Shown in pieces: positions 1 through 7,481 of a stretch of 64,000 bases of DNA. A model generated the notes under the pieces. It had not been told where the DNA came from and did no database searches. It saw only the letters and a program-made list of their open reading frames with translations. The translations under genes and the position numbers were made by a program. Source of the DNA: Thalassospira lucentensis. GTDB lineage: Bacteria > Pseudomonadota > Alphaproteobacteria > Rhodospirillales > Thalassospiraceae. Each line of letters begins with the position of its first letter. Within the stretch, counting starts at the first letter, position 1. Location of the stretch: positions 3,383,001 through 3,447,000 of the forward strand of contig NZ_CP136684.1 in assembly GCF_032921865.1 (NCBI RefSeq), in the 5' to 3' direction.

Positions 1-267
1 AGTGGCAATAAAAGTGTGAGAAGGAACAATAACCTCGTCATCTGCGCCGATATCTAGAGCGCGAAGACTTAACGTCAGTGCATCGAGACCATTTGCGACG
101 CCGACAGCGAAATTTGCTTCACAATAGATAGCAAAATCAGTTTCAAAACTTTCAACTACTTCGCCTAAAATATAAGTACCAGACTGCATTACTCGTTGAT
201 ATGCGTCGTCCAGCTCTTCTTTGATTTCAATATAGCTTTGTCGAGGATCTAGAAATGGGATGCTCAT
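1..267 (-). CDS. DegT/DnrJ/EryC1 sugar aminotransferase, N-terminal part (3' end outside window)
   Basis: The reverse strand encodes 89 residues from an ATG at 267, beginning MSIPFLDPRQSY and continuing with GVANGLDALTLSLRAL and VIVPSHTFIAT. These are the N-terminal signatures of PLP-dependent DegT/DnrJ/EryC1 aminotransferases, which aminate nucleotide-linked keto-sugars. The PLP lysine lies outside the window. The start codon follows directly after the stop codon of the ketoisomerase gene (TAG-ATG), so the two are translationally coupled. Next to an FdtA-like isomerase, an FdtB/QdtB-like role (making a dTDP-3-amino-3,6-dideoxyhexose) is the best inference, but the sugar stereochemistry cannot be read from this fragment. 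Confidence 0.9.
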   Translation of the reverse strand, partial: MSIPFLDPRQSYIEIKEELDDAYQRVMQSGTYILGEVVESFETDFAIYCEANFAVGVANGLDALTLSLRALDIGADDEVIVPSHTFIAT

Positions 268-681
268 CTATCCCTCCAGCGCACGCATAAACTCTGAATA
301 GTTACGGTGATAGTCTTCTTCACGGTAAATACTTGAGGCCAAAACCATGCATACAGATCCAGAAGAAAAGTTGTCCAGCTCGCGCCATATCATTGGGCAG
401 ATGTAGAGACCGCTATAAGATCGGTTAAGGTGAAATTTCTTCTTGTTTCTTCCGTCGTCGAGCGTGATGTCAAAGCTGCCCGACATCGCTATGATCATTT
501 GGTGCAAATTCTTATGAGCGTGTCCGCCCCGAATAGCACCGCCTGGAACATCATATAAATAATATACACGCTGAATATCGAAGGGAACGTGGTTCTTACC
601 TTCAATAAAGGTCAAATTTCCCTGAGCATTGGAAACTTTAGGCAAGTCCACCATTTTACACTCAGTAACCGACATAAGCAC
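268..681 (-). CDS. FdtA/QdtA-like dTDP-4-oxo-6-deoxyglucose 3,4-ketoisomerase (cupin)
   Basis: The 137-residue protein is a single cupin domain of the FdtA/QdtA/WxcM C-terminal family. Visible signatures are the metal/substrate loop RGGHAHKNLHQ near residue 52, the strand GSFDITLDDG, and the C-terminal YREEDYHRNYSEF. Members isomerise dTDP-4-keto-6-deoxyglucose to the 3-keto sugar, which the adjoining aminotransferase then aminates. It is of normal family length. The gene is the first of a leftward pair with the aminotransferase. About 130 bp of AT-rich DNA separate it from the FkbM gene upstream. Whether the product is the galacto (FdtA) or gluco (QdtA) isomer is not decidable by eye. Confidence 0.88.
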   Translation of the reverse strand: MLMSVTECKMVDLPKVSNAQGNLTFIEGKNHVPFDIQRVYYLYDVPGGAIRGGHAHKNLHQMIIAMSGSFDITLDDGRNKKKFHLNRSYSGLYICPMIWRELDNFSSGSVCMVLASSIYREEDYHRNYSEFMRALEG

Positions 682-812
682 GATCTCTCTAAGATGGAAA
701 ATCTATTCTAGAAAAGAACCTTAGCACTATCTACCATATAGAAGAATAGGTTAAAGATCTTCTATATGCTTCTCTGAGCTCAAGCCTATCTTCACAGGAA
801 GGTGAATCTATT

Positions 813-1970
813 TCATGTTCTTATCGCATATAGGACGGTATCCATGCCTTCCTCTGCGTGACTTCGAAGATACAGTTTATATTTTGGTGCCCAAGTCAGA
901 ATGGTTTCCGGAAGTTCCCATAAATCCTCAGGGCGATGGTAGATGCTAATGGCCAGTGCCGGGGCATGACCGGATATGAGGTTTTTTGTTCCTTCTAACG
1001 CCTGTTTCTCGTAACCCTCTACGTCGTATTTGACGTAGTCAGGCATCATATTGTTGCATCCTTCTTCTACAGATATAACGGGAACTCTCCGCCCACCTTC
1101 AGATACTACATGGGCGCTCTCATCGTTGGTTTCCATGAAGTTTACAAAACCAGATTTTTCGCCAACAGCAGCTGCAATAAGCTTCAGCTTAAGTGTTCCA
1201 TTCTTGCAGTTTGCTCTTAGCCGTGTTTTTAGGCGTGAGATGTTACTCTTGTCTGGCTCAAAGGCAATTGCATGGGTTGGTGAGCTAGTGCGCCACTCCA
1301 GTAGCCGCGCAATTGAATCGCCATCGTATGCGCCACAATCCGCCATGCAAAAATGTTCTTGGCTTTGCCCGGGTAGAAAATCAGGAAAATATATGTCTGG
1401 ATCATAGTGATCCATGTTGTTGTAGTCATGATACAGGCGAAAATGTAGCCATCGTTTTAAGACTGCTTGTGATTTTTCGTCGGCCAAACTTTCGTAAAGC
1501 GATGTTATTTCTTGCTGATGCTGTTTCAGTACGGACGTTTTGGAGAAGTAATAGAAGGGGATCAGATGGTCGGTTGCCCGAATATAATCTGGCAAAGAAA
1601 GTACATTGGCAAATCCTGAAGAAATGACACTTTCTTTTATGTTATTGAAAAAGCATCCAGCTTTGAAAATGCAGACTACGACGGGAACATTGGCACCATA
1701 AGTGTCAAGGGCCACTTCACGCGTGAAAACGGGAATATTTTCTACCTTGGTGCCAGCCTTCCCCGGAGTGTCGTCGATAAAACCAATGATTTTAGGAAAA
1801 TCTACCCCGTTATTTTCTGTGGCGATGTATTTTCCGGTGTTTCCCGCCCCGAGTAGAAAAACTCCTGTCTTGATCTGCTCTTTTATTGCGCTTATCCGAG
1901 CTGCCTCTGCATCAAGTTTTTTTTTGCAAAATAAGCTGTCAATTTTATTTTGTTCGGTATTGTTTGTCAT
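813..1970 (-). CDS. FkbM-family methyltransferase with N-terminal nucleotide-binding-like domain
   Basis: This 385-residue protein has two parts. Residues about 35-130 form a Rossmann-like module (LLGAGNTGKYIA, then IIGFIDDTPGKAGTKV) resembling the N-terminal sugar-binding domain of PglD-type and CapD-type proteins. Residues about 205-375 are an FkbM methyltransferase domain with the SAM motif MADCGAYDGDS, acidic loop IAFEPDKSN and the family signature YVKYDVEGYEKQALEG. FkbM enzymes O-methylate sugars or polyketides. The start overlaps the PhyH stop by 4 bp (ATGA), so both are probably in one operon. A role in capping or modifying a surface glycan is inferred from the neighbourhood; the acceptor is unknown. 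Confidence 0.85.
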   Translation of the reverse strand: MTNNTEQNKIDSLFCKKKLDAEAARISAIKEQIKTGVFLLGAGNTGKYIATENNGVDFPKIIGFIDDTPGKAGTKVENIPVFTREVALDTYGANVPVVVCIFKAGCFFNNIKESVISSGFANVLSLPDYIRATDHLIPFYYFSKTSVLKQHQQEITSLYESLADEKSQAVLKRWLHFRLYHDYNNMDHYDPDIYFPDFLPGQSQEHFCMADCGAYDGDSIARLLEWRTSSPTHAIAFEPDKSNISRLKTRLRANCKNGTLKLKLIAAAVGEKSGFVNFMETNDESAHVVSEGGRRVPVISVEEGCNNMMPDYVKYDVEGYEKQALEGTKNLISGHAPALAISIYHRPEDLWELPETILTWAPKYKLYLRSHAEEGMDTVLYAIRT

Positions 1971-2797
1971 TGCTTTTTTGCCCGTTCAACTCGTTGCATT
2001 CTCCAGCTTTTGATGTTTTCAGCGGGGTTCCATTCATAACCGAATAACTGTCGATGTGTAGGGTCCGTTGAAAAACGACCATTTAACATTCGTGCCAAGT
2101 CCACCTGCTGGTGGATAATGGGCAGTGTATACAGATTGTTGATAGCAACCCGATCTGTTTGTGTTCTGTTTGCCGCTCCACGATGATAGACCATCGAGTC
2201 AAAAAGAATTGTACTGCCTGCGGATGCAGAGACTTGGATTTCGTTTCGACGAACGTATTGGTCACTTGGGAATTCGTCAAACAGATGAGAGCCGGCTAAA
2301 AAAAATGTCCCCCCGTTTTCTGGAGTGAAATCATCAATTGCTACCAATGATTGTATTGCAAGTGGTTTTGATGAAGTGAAATGCTGGTATTGAAGCTCTC
2401 TGTGCCACGCTTCTTGATAGTTCTGGAACTTGGGGCGGTTAAGTATTCCTACCTGAGATGACAAGCTTACATTATTTCCAAGAATTTTTCTGACAACCTT
2501 AAGAACATCCTTGTTAGCAGCTATCGATACGAATATATCGTTGTAAACTAAAGGTGAGCGTACAATATTGGCATCATTTATTTTTTTTAGAACGTCTAAT
2601 CCGCCAACTTCAGATACTTGTTTTTCATAAATGGTATACAGATATTCACGCGCCTGTTTCATTTCAGTAGCGGAAAATACATTAGGTATTATGGCATAGC
2701 CCTTGCGTTTGATTTCCTCGGCAAGGTAGCCAACTTGTTCATTCGCTTCGGAGCGCACCGAAACGCCGTGAGTTAATACCGGAGGTGAATTTGACAT
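1967..2797 (-). CDS. Phytanoyl-CoA dioxygenase (PhyH) family protein
   Basis: This is a 276-residue Fe(II)/2-oxoglutarate oxygenase of the PhyH family. The iron ligands are visible as HRE in AWHRELQYQH and a distal His in MVYHRGAANRT, followed by the 2-oxoglutarate-binding Arg region. The N-terminus EEIKRKGYAIIPNVFS is typical of the fold. The ATG at 2797 is preferred over an upstream one at 2851 because GGAG lies about 9 nt before it. It is the first gene of the leftward operon and overlaps the FkbM gene by 4 bp. In glycan clusters such enzymes are thought to hydroxylate sugar or lipid substituents; the substrate here is unknown. Confidence 0.82.
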   Translation of the reverse strand: MSNSPPVLTHGVSVRSEANEQVGYLAEEIKRKGYAIIPNVFSATEMKQAREYLYTIYEKQVSEVGGLDVLKKINDANIVRSPLVYNDIFVSIAANKDVLKVVRKILGNNVSLSSQVGILNRPKFQNYQEAWHRELQYQHFTSSKPLAIQSLVAIDDFTPENGGTFFLAGSHLFDEFPSDQYVRRNEIQVSASAGSTILFDSMVYHRGAANRTQTDRVAINNLYTLPIIHQQVDLARMLNGRFSTDPTHRQLFGYEWNPAENIKSWRMQRVERAKKQ

Positions 2798-3076
2798 CGT
2801 GGTACGCTCCATTATTTGCGTTGGGATGCGCCAAAAATTTACTTTCAGCATGACATATTAATCTAGCAAATTTGCTAAATTTTTGCGTGCGAATGTCTGA
2901 TCAAGGTTGATGCCGAGAATATTTACGATGAAGTAATCTTTTCTACACATAGGATGATTTTATTGCCGATGCTACAGATACCCTTGGTAATGAAAAATTT
3001 CAGACATTGATTGGTCATTTGGTACAAGGGGGGATTTGATTGCCAAACCTATCGGCATATATACTGAAAATCTCAA

Positions 3077-4051
3077 GTGGTGCTTGGTGTTGTGGTTGTT
3101 AACGGTGAGTTGGGGGCACGGGATTTGAGCTGGACAGATTATGGAGTGATTTTCCCGGTCAATAATCTTGAACGCTGGGCAAAATCACACGCTTACGTTC
3201 CGACAGCCATAGAACTTGATGAGACTATCCGGGTCTTTGTGGCCTTCCTCAGTGGCAAAAACCATGGGCGTTTGGGGTATGTTGATGTCTGCAGGCATGA
3301 TCCCCGGCAGATACGGGGTTATAGTAAAAGTCCGGTGATTGAGGATGCTCCTGAGGGTTGTTTCGATGCCAATGGCGTGACGCCGCTTGGCATTGTCCGA
3401 GAACAGGATACAATGCGATTGTATTATGCTGGCTGGGAGGTTGTACCTGACCCCCTTGTGCGGTATCGGCTCCAGACGGGATTACTGCTTGGCGACCCGG
3501 TGAAGTCGTACTTTAAAAGATATGGCGTTTCGCCAGTGATAGCTACGCGACAAGTTGAAGAGAATGTTCGGACTGGTGGTTGTATTTTAAAGTTACCAGA
3601 TGGCTATCATTGTTGGCTTGCTACTCAAAAAGGCAGCACTTCTCATATGGGGAAGGTATTACCAGTTTATGATCTTGAATATCTGCATTCGGAAGATGGC
3701 TTGCTGTGGCCTGAGGCACAGACCAATGTGTTTTCACATAAGCCGAATGAAATTCTCGGATATGGGCGGAGCGCAATCTGGTTAAATGAAAAGCATGAAT
3801 TTGAGGGATTGTTTTCCGTAAGAAACTGGGATGGAAATTATACCGATATCATGTATGCGACATCGCTGGATGGAATAGTGTGGTCATCCCTTTCTCGAAG
3901 CGGAATGGCATTCTGCGCGAAAATGACCTGTGATGGCCAAACCAGCGTCAGCTTTCCCAATATTATTCAGCAGGAAAACCGCAAGCTTATGTTTTACAAT
4001 GGAAACGATTTTGGTCGGGAGGGGTTGAGGCTGGCCATTTGGTCTGATTAG
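3077..4051 (+). CDS. Glycosidase-like five-bladed beta-propeller protein of a glycan cluster
   Basis: The product of up to 324 residues resembles GH43/GH130-fold proteins. It has repeated propeller strands such as LSWTDYGVIFPV, ANGVTPLGIV, RLYYAGWE, YDLEYLHSEDGLLWP, GRSAIWL and IMYATSLDGIVWSS, ending in KLMFYNGNDFG. Such proteins recur beside methyltransferase and NeuD-like genes in O-antigen clusters, and their enzymatic activity is generally unproven. A stop codon at 3065 limits the frame, leaving GTG 3077 as the longest start. A TTG at 3125 (just before LSWTDYG, after a GGGGGCACGG stretch) fits homologous N-termini better, so the start is uncertain. It heads the rightward half of the island. 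Confidence 0.72.
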   Translation: MVLGVVVVNGELGARDLSWTDYGVIFPVNNLERWAKSHAYVPTAIELDETIRVFVAFLSGKNHGRLGYVDVCRHDPRQIRGYSKSPVIEDAPEGCFDANGVTPLGIVREQDTMRLYYAGWEVVPDPLVRYRLQTGLLLGDPVKSYFKRYGVSPVIATRQVEENVRTGGCILKLPDGYHCWLATQKGSTSHMGKVLPVYDLEYLHSEDGLLWPEAQTNVFSHKPNEILGYGRSAIWLNEKHEFEGLFSVRNWDGNYTDIMYATSLDGIVWSSLSRSGMAFCAKMTCDGQTSVSFPNIIQQENRKLMFYNGNDFGREGLRLAIWSD

Positions 4052-4138
4052 GGTGGGATATCGATGCTGGCTGCTTCACTGATATAGTAAGGGCATGATG
4101 AAATCTGACCTTTTTCTGTGTTCTGACCACGAGGGAAA

Positions 4139-4894
4139 ATGGGAAAAATCGATCTGACCAAAGCTGAGCTCAATTATGAGCGGTTCCGTGATCTGGCAAA
4201 AGATCGTGGCCTTTCTGAAAGAGAGCGTATCGGGTTTCCCGAGCACTATCGTTCGGGATACGAGGACGCGATTCTTGATGATATAGCACTCAAGCTGGAA
4301 TTCGCATTTCGCAAAGACTCATCGTTGCTTGATATTGGATGCGGAGCAAGCCCGATGACATCCGCATTGTTTGCCCGTGCGCAAGCGCACAATATCGCAA
4401 TTACAGCAAACGATTCACCGGAAATGCTCTCGCTGATCAAGAGTGATGTCCTCTTTACAAAATTGCCAGGCAAATTTCCCGACGTTTTGGAGAATGCTCT
4501 TGAAGTTACGTCGGGTGGGTATGATCTGTTATTATGTTACAGTGTACTGCACTACATCATTGTCGATGGAAGTGTTTTTGACTTTGTTGATGCTGTATGC
4601 CTTGCGCTTAAGCCTGGAGGTACAGCCTTAATTGGCGATATTCCGAATTTGTCGAAGCGGCGTCGTTTCTTTACAAGTGAAGCGGGGATTGCTTTTCACA
4701 AGGAATTCATGAAGACGGATGAGCCTCCGGCAGTCGATCATTATGAAGTTCATCGCAACGCCATCGATGACGCCGTGCTTTTCGCCATTGTGGCCCGGGC
4801 TCATGCAAACGGAAACGATGCTTATGTGGTTCCGCAGCCCAGAACGCTTCCAATGTTTAATCGCCGCGACGACATAATAATCCAACGGAGGTAG
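4139..4894 (+). CDS. Class I SAM-dependent methyltransferase
   Basis: The 251-residue protein carries SAM-binding motif I as LLDIGCGASPMTSAL (about residues 62-76), an acidic motif TANDSPEML, and motif YDLLLCYSVLHYI followed by LKPGGTALIGDIPN. That is the full motif order of a small-molecule methyltransferase. GAGGG sits 5-9 nt before the ATG. Only 2 bp separate it from the acyltransferase gene, so they are co-transcribed. A sugar or amino-sugar acceptor is likely from context but not shown. Confidence 0.83.
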   Translation: MGKIDLTKAELNYERFRDLAKDRGLSERERIGFPEHYRSGYEDAILDDIALKLEFAFRKDSSLLDIGCGASPMTSALFARAQAHNIAITANDSPEMLSLIKSDVLFTKLPGKFPDVLENALEVTSGGYDLLLCYSVLHYIIVDGSVFDFVDAVCLALKPGGTALIGDIPNLSKRRRFFTSEAGIAFHKEFMKTDEPPAVDHYEVHRNAIDDAVLFAIVARAHANGNDAYVVPQPRTLPMFNRRDDIIIQRR

Positions 4895-4896
4895 CG

Positions 4897-5574
4897 ATGG
4901 GATCCAAGCTCATTATTTTTGGTCTGTCCAATATTGCCGAATGCGCTTACGAGTATTTCACGCATGATTCCGAGTATGATGTTGTGGCATTTACAGTTGA
5001 TAAGGACTTCGTACCGGAACGGGCCGAGCATTTCAACAAACCGATTGTTCCGTTTGACAAACTGCTGGGGCTTTATCCAGCGGACCAGTACGACGTGTTT
5101 GTTGCTGTTGGTTCGCAGTATCTAAATCGTTTCAGAGCTGAGAAGGTTTCTGCTGTGAAGGCTATGGGATATAGTCTTGCTTCCTATGTGAGCTCCCGTG
5201 CGTTTGTCTGGCCGAATGTTGTTTTGGGAGAGCACGTTTTTATTCAAGAAGATAATACTATTCAGCCGTTCGCCAAGATTGGCAGTAATGTGACTTTGTG
5301 GGCGGGAAATCATATTGGTCATGCGTCGGTTATCGAAGATAACTGTTTTGTGACGTCCCATGTCGTTATATCTGGCCATTGCAGGATCGGTGAGAATTCA
5401 TTTGTTGGTGTGAATGCATCAATTGCCGATTGTGTGGAAATCGGTCGTGATAACCTGATTGGAATGGGAGCAATAATTTCCAAAAATACTCCCGACAATT
5501 CACTTTATTCAACGAAGAAAACAGATATTGCAAAAATATCCGCGCGCAAGTTTTGCAAGGTAGAGGATGTTTGA
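4897..5574 (+). CDS. NeuD/PglD-like sugar O- or N-acyltransferase (hexapeptide repeat)
   Basis: This 225-residue protein has a PglD-type N-terminal domain (LIIFGLSNIAE, DVVAFTVDKDF, residues 1-80). A left-handed beta-helix of hexapeptide repeats follows from about residue 105 (FVWPNVVLGEHVFIQEDN, IGENSFVGVNASIAD, IGRDNLIGMGAIISK). Family members acetylate amino-sugars or sialic acids using acetyl-CoA. The order matches PglD, where the first domain binds the nucleotide sugar. With the FdtA/FdtB-like pair 4 kb away it could supply the N-acetylation step of a 3-acetamido-3,6-dideoxyhexose, which is an inference. The gene overlaps the next by 8 bp. Confidence 0.82.
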   Translation: MGSKLIIFGLSNIAECAYEYFTHDSEYDVVAFTVDKDFVPERAEHFNKPIVPFDKLLGLYPADQYDVFVAVGSQYLNRFRAEKVSAVKAMGYSLASYVSSRAFVWPNVVLGEHVFIQEDNTIQPFAKIGSNVTLWAGNHIGHASVIEDNCFVTSHVVISGHCRIGENSFVGVNASIADCVEIGRDNLIGMGAIISKNTPDNSLYSTKKTDIAKISARKFCKVEDV

Positions 5575-6511
5575 GTTACACCCCTACGATCACAGTCGTG
5601 AGCAGGAATGGAATCTGATTGTTGATCAGGCCGACAACAACCATTTCATGTTTAATCGCGCATATATGGAATATCATGTCGACAGATTCGTTGCCGCGTC
5701 GTTTGTCATTACGCAAAACGATCAGGTTATCGGGGTGATTGGCGGTACCAGAAGTGACCGTAAATGGGTTAGTCATGGTGGCTTGACCTTTGGCGGGCTT
5801 TTGCTGTTACCTAAATTCAACAGAATAGCTGTTATCAGCAAGATATATGGTGCGTTGTGGAGGATGCTGCGTGAAGCAGGGTTCACGCATGCATTTGTTA
5901 AACCGGTGCCCTGGATTTATCGGAACGCCTTGGCTGAAGGCGAAATTTACGTGCTTAATGCATCTGGCGAAGCGCACTGTATGGTGGAGGTTTCAACAGC
6001 GATAGATTTGCAAATATTGGCTAAGCCCTCCAACTTGCGTGTTCGCGGTATGAAAAAGGCCCTGAAGTCTGGCTATAGTATCGTGCAAAGCGAGACCATT
6101 GACGCGTTCTGGGAAGTGCTTAAGGCGCGTTTGCAGGAGAAATATGATTGCGCTCCGGTACATACGCTTGACGAAATCAGATTATTAAAATCCCGTTTTC
6201 CTGATCAAATCAGGCTGTTTGCCGTTCAGGATTCCTTAGGATTTGTTCAAGGTGGAACCGTTATATTTGAGACGGAACAGGTCGCGCATGCGCAATATAT
6301 CTCAGCAACACCCGAAGGGATGAGACAAGGAGCGCTGGATCTTTTATTTTTTGAAGTGATTGATCATTATCGGAATGCTGGAAAACGATATTTCGATTTC
6401 GGGATATCCACGGAAAATGATGGTAAGTATCTGAATGAACAGCTTGCTTCCTTCAAGGAGGGATTTGGAGGGGGAAGTATTGTTCATCACAAGTTTGAAG
6501 TTAAACTTTGA
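5567..6511 (+). CDS. FemAB/GNAT-like acyltransferase
   Basis: The 314-residue protein resembles the tandem-GNAT FemAB-like family (BioF2-like acetyltransferase domain). An N-terminal half ends in GGLTFGGLLLLPKF. A second half runs from NLRVRGMKKALKSGYSIV to GALDLLFFEVIDHYRNAGKRYFDFGIST, which matches the conserved acyl-CoA or aminoacyl-binding region. Such proteins transfer acyl or aminoacyl groups to amino-sugars of surface polymers. It starts inside the previous gene (8-bp overlap), which indicates translational coupling. The acyl donor and acceptor cannot be deduced. Confidence 0.72.
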   Translation: MFELHPYDHSREQEWNLIVDQADNNHFMFNRAYMEYHVDRFVAASFVITQNDQVIGVIGGTRSDRKWVSHGGLTFGGLLLLPKFNRIAVISKIYGALWRMLREAGFTHAFVKPVPWIYRNALAEGEIYVLNASGEAHCMVEVSTAIDLQILAKPSNLRVRGMKKALKSGYSIVQSETIDAFWEVLKARLQEKYDCAPVHTLDEIRLLKSRFPDQIRLFAVQDSLGFVQGGTVIFETEQVAHAQYISATPEGMRQGALDLLFFEVIDHYRNAGKRYFDFGISTENDGKYLNEQLASFKEGFGGGSIVHHKFEVKL

Positions 6512-6590
6512 ATACGGTTTTGTGCATTAGTCATTTGGCTGATTTGGCAATTATAAATGTCCAAAATTTTAGAAATGATTTTTTTTTAAT

Positions 6591-7436
6591 ATGAATATAA
6601 AGCAGGCCTGCAATATCTGCATCATACAGCCACAGGGCTACATCCATTCTCTGGCATTTCTCGAACTGGCAGAGCTTTTGATGTACTCACTGCGTGATCT
6701 TGGCCGCCAGGCAGTGATTCGTAAAAATCAGCTTGGCTCGGATGGGATAAATGTCATCATCGGGGCGCATCTGCTTGATCCGAAAGTGCAGGGTAATATT
6801 CCTGCCAACACCATTATTCTGAATACCGAGCAGCTTGGTGGAGTTTACACTGCCTGGCGCGACCGTCTTGGTGTCTGGTTTGAGTCCGGTATCGGGCTTT
6901 GGGATTACAGTCCGGCCAATATCGACGTCATTCGCGATATGGGCGTTGAAAACGTCAAGCTGCTGAACATTGGCTACCAGCCGGAGCTGAAGCGTATTCC
7001 CGAGGATGTCGAGCAGGACGTTGACGTTCTGTTTTACGGATCGATCAACGAGCGGCGCAAGGTGGTTCTGCAGGAACTGGTTGATCGGGGCATCAAACTC
7101 AAGGTACTGGCTGGCGTTTATGGTACAGAACGTGACAAATGGGTCGCGCGATCCAAAGTCATCCTTAATCACCATTTCTATGAAAGCCAGATTTTTGAAA
7201 TTGTCCGGGTGTTCTATCTGCTGACCAATGCAAAGCCTGTGGTCGCTGAAATCAATGACGAAACCGTTGTCGATCAGCGGTTCAGGGATGGTGTGGTTGG
7301 TGTGCCCTATAGCCAGTTGGTGGATACGGTTTGCGATCTTGTAAAGGATCAAGCCCGCCTGAACGAACAGGGCAAGAAGGCTTTCGAGAGCATTCTGAAA
7401 TATCCGCAAACAAGCTTTACCCGAAAGATCCTGTAG
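6591..7436 (+). CDS. Glycosyltransferase family 1-like protein
   Basis: The 281-residue protein has GT-B-like features: an N-terminal Rossmann half (NVIIGAHLL, TIILNTEQLGG), a central DVLFYGSINERRKVVLQEL strand, and a C-terminal VILNHHFYESQIFEIVRVFYLL region matching the nucleotide-sugar site of GT1/CgeB-like transferases. It is shorter than typical GT4 enzymes. An AT-rich 79-bp gap follows the FemAB-like gene. Base composition becomes richer in G and C within this gene, so it marks the right edge of the glycan island. Donor and acceptor are unknown. Confidence 0.68.
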   Translation: MNIKQACNICIIQPQGYIHSLAFLELAELLMYSLRDLGRQAVIRKNQLGSDGINVIIGAHLLDPKVQGNIPANTIILNTEQLGGVYTAWRDRLGVWFESGIGLWDYSPANIDVIRDMGVENVKLLNIGYQPELKRIPEDVEQDVDVLFYGSINERRKVVLQELVDRGIKLKVLAGVYGTERDKWVARSKVILNHHFYESQIFEIVRVFYLLTNAKPVVAEINDETVVDQRFRDGVVGVPYSQLVDTVCDLVKDQARLNEQGKKAFESILKYPQTSFTRKIL

Positions 7437-7481
7437 TCTGACAGCAAACTGCGGTTTTTCGTTTTAAGGTGCGAGTTCGTC

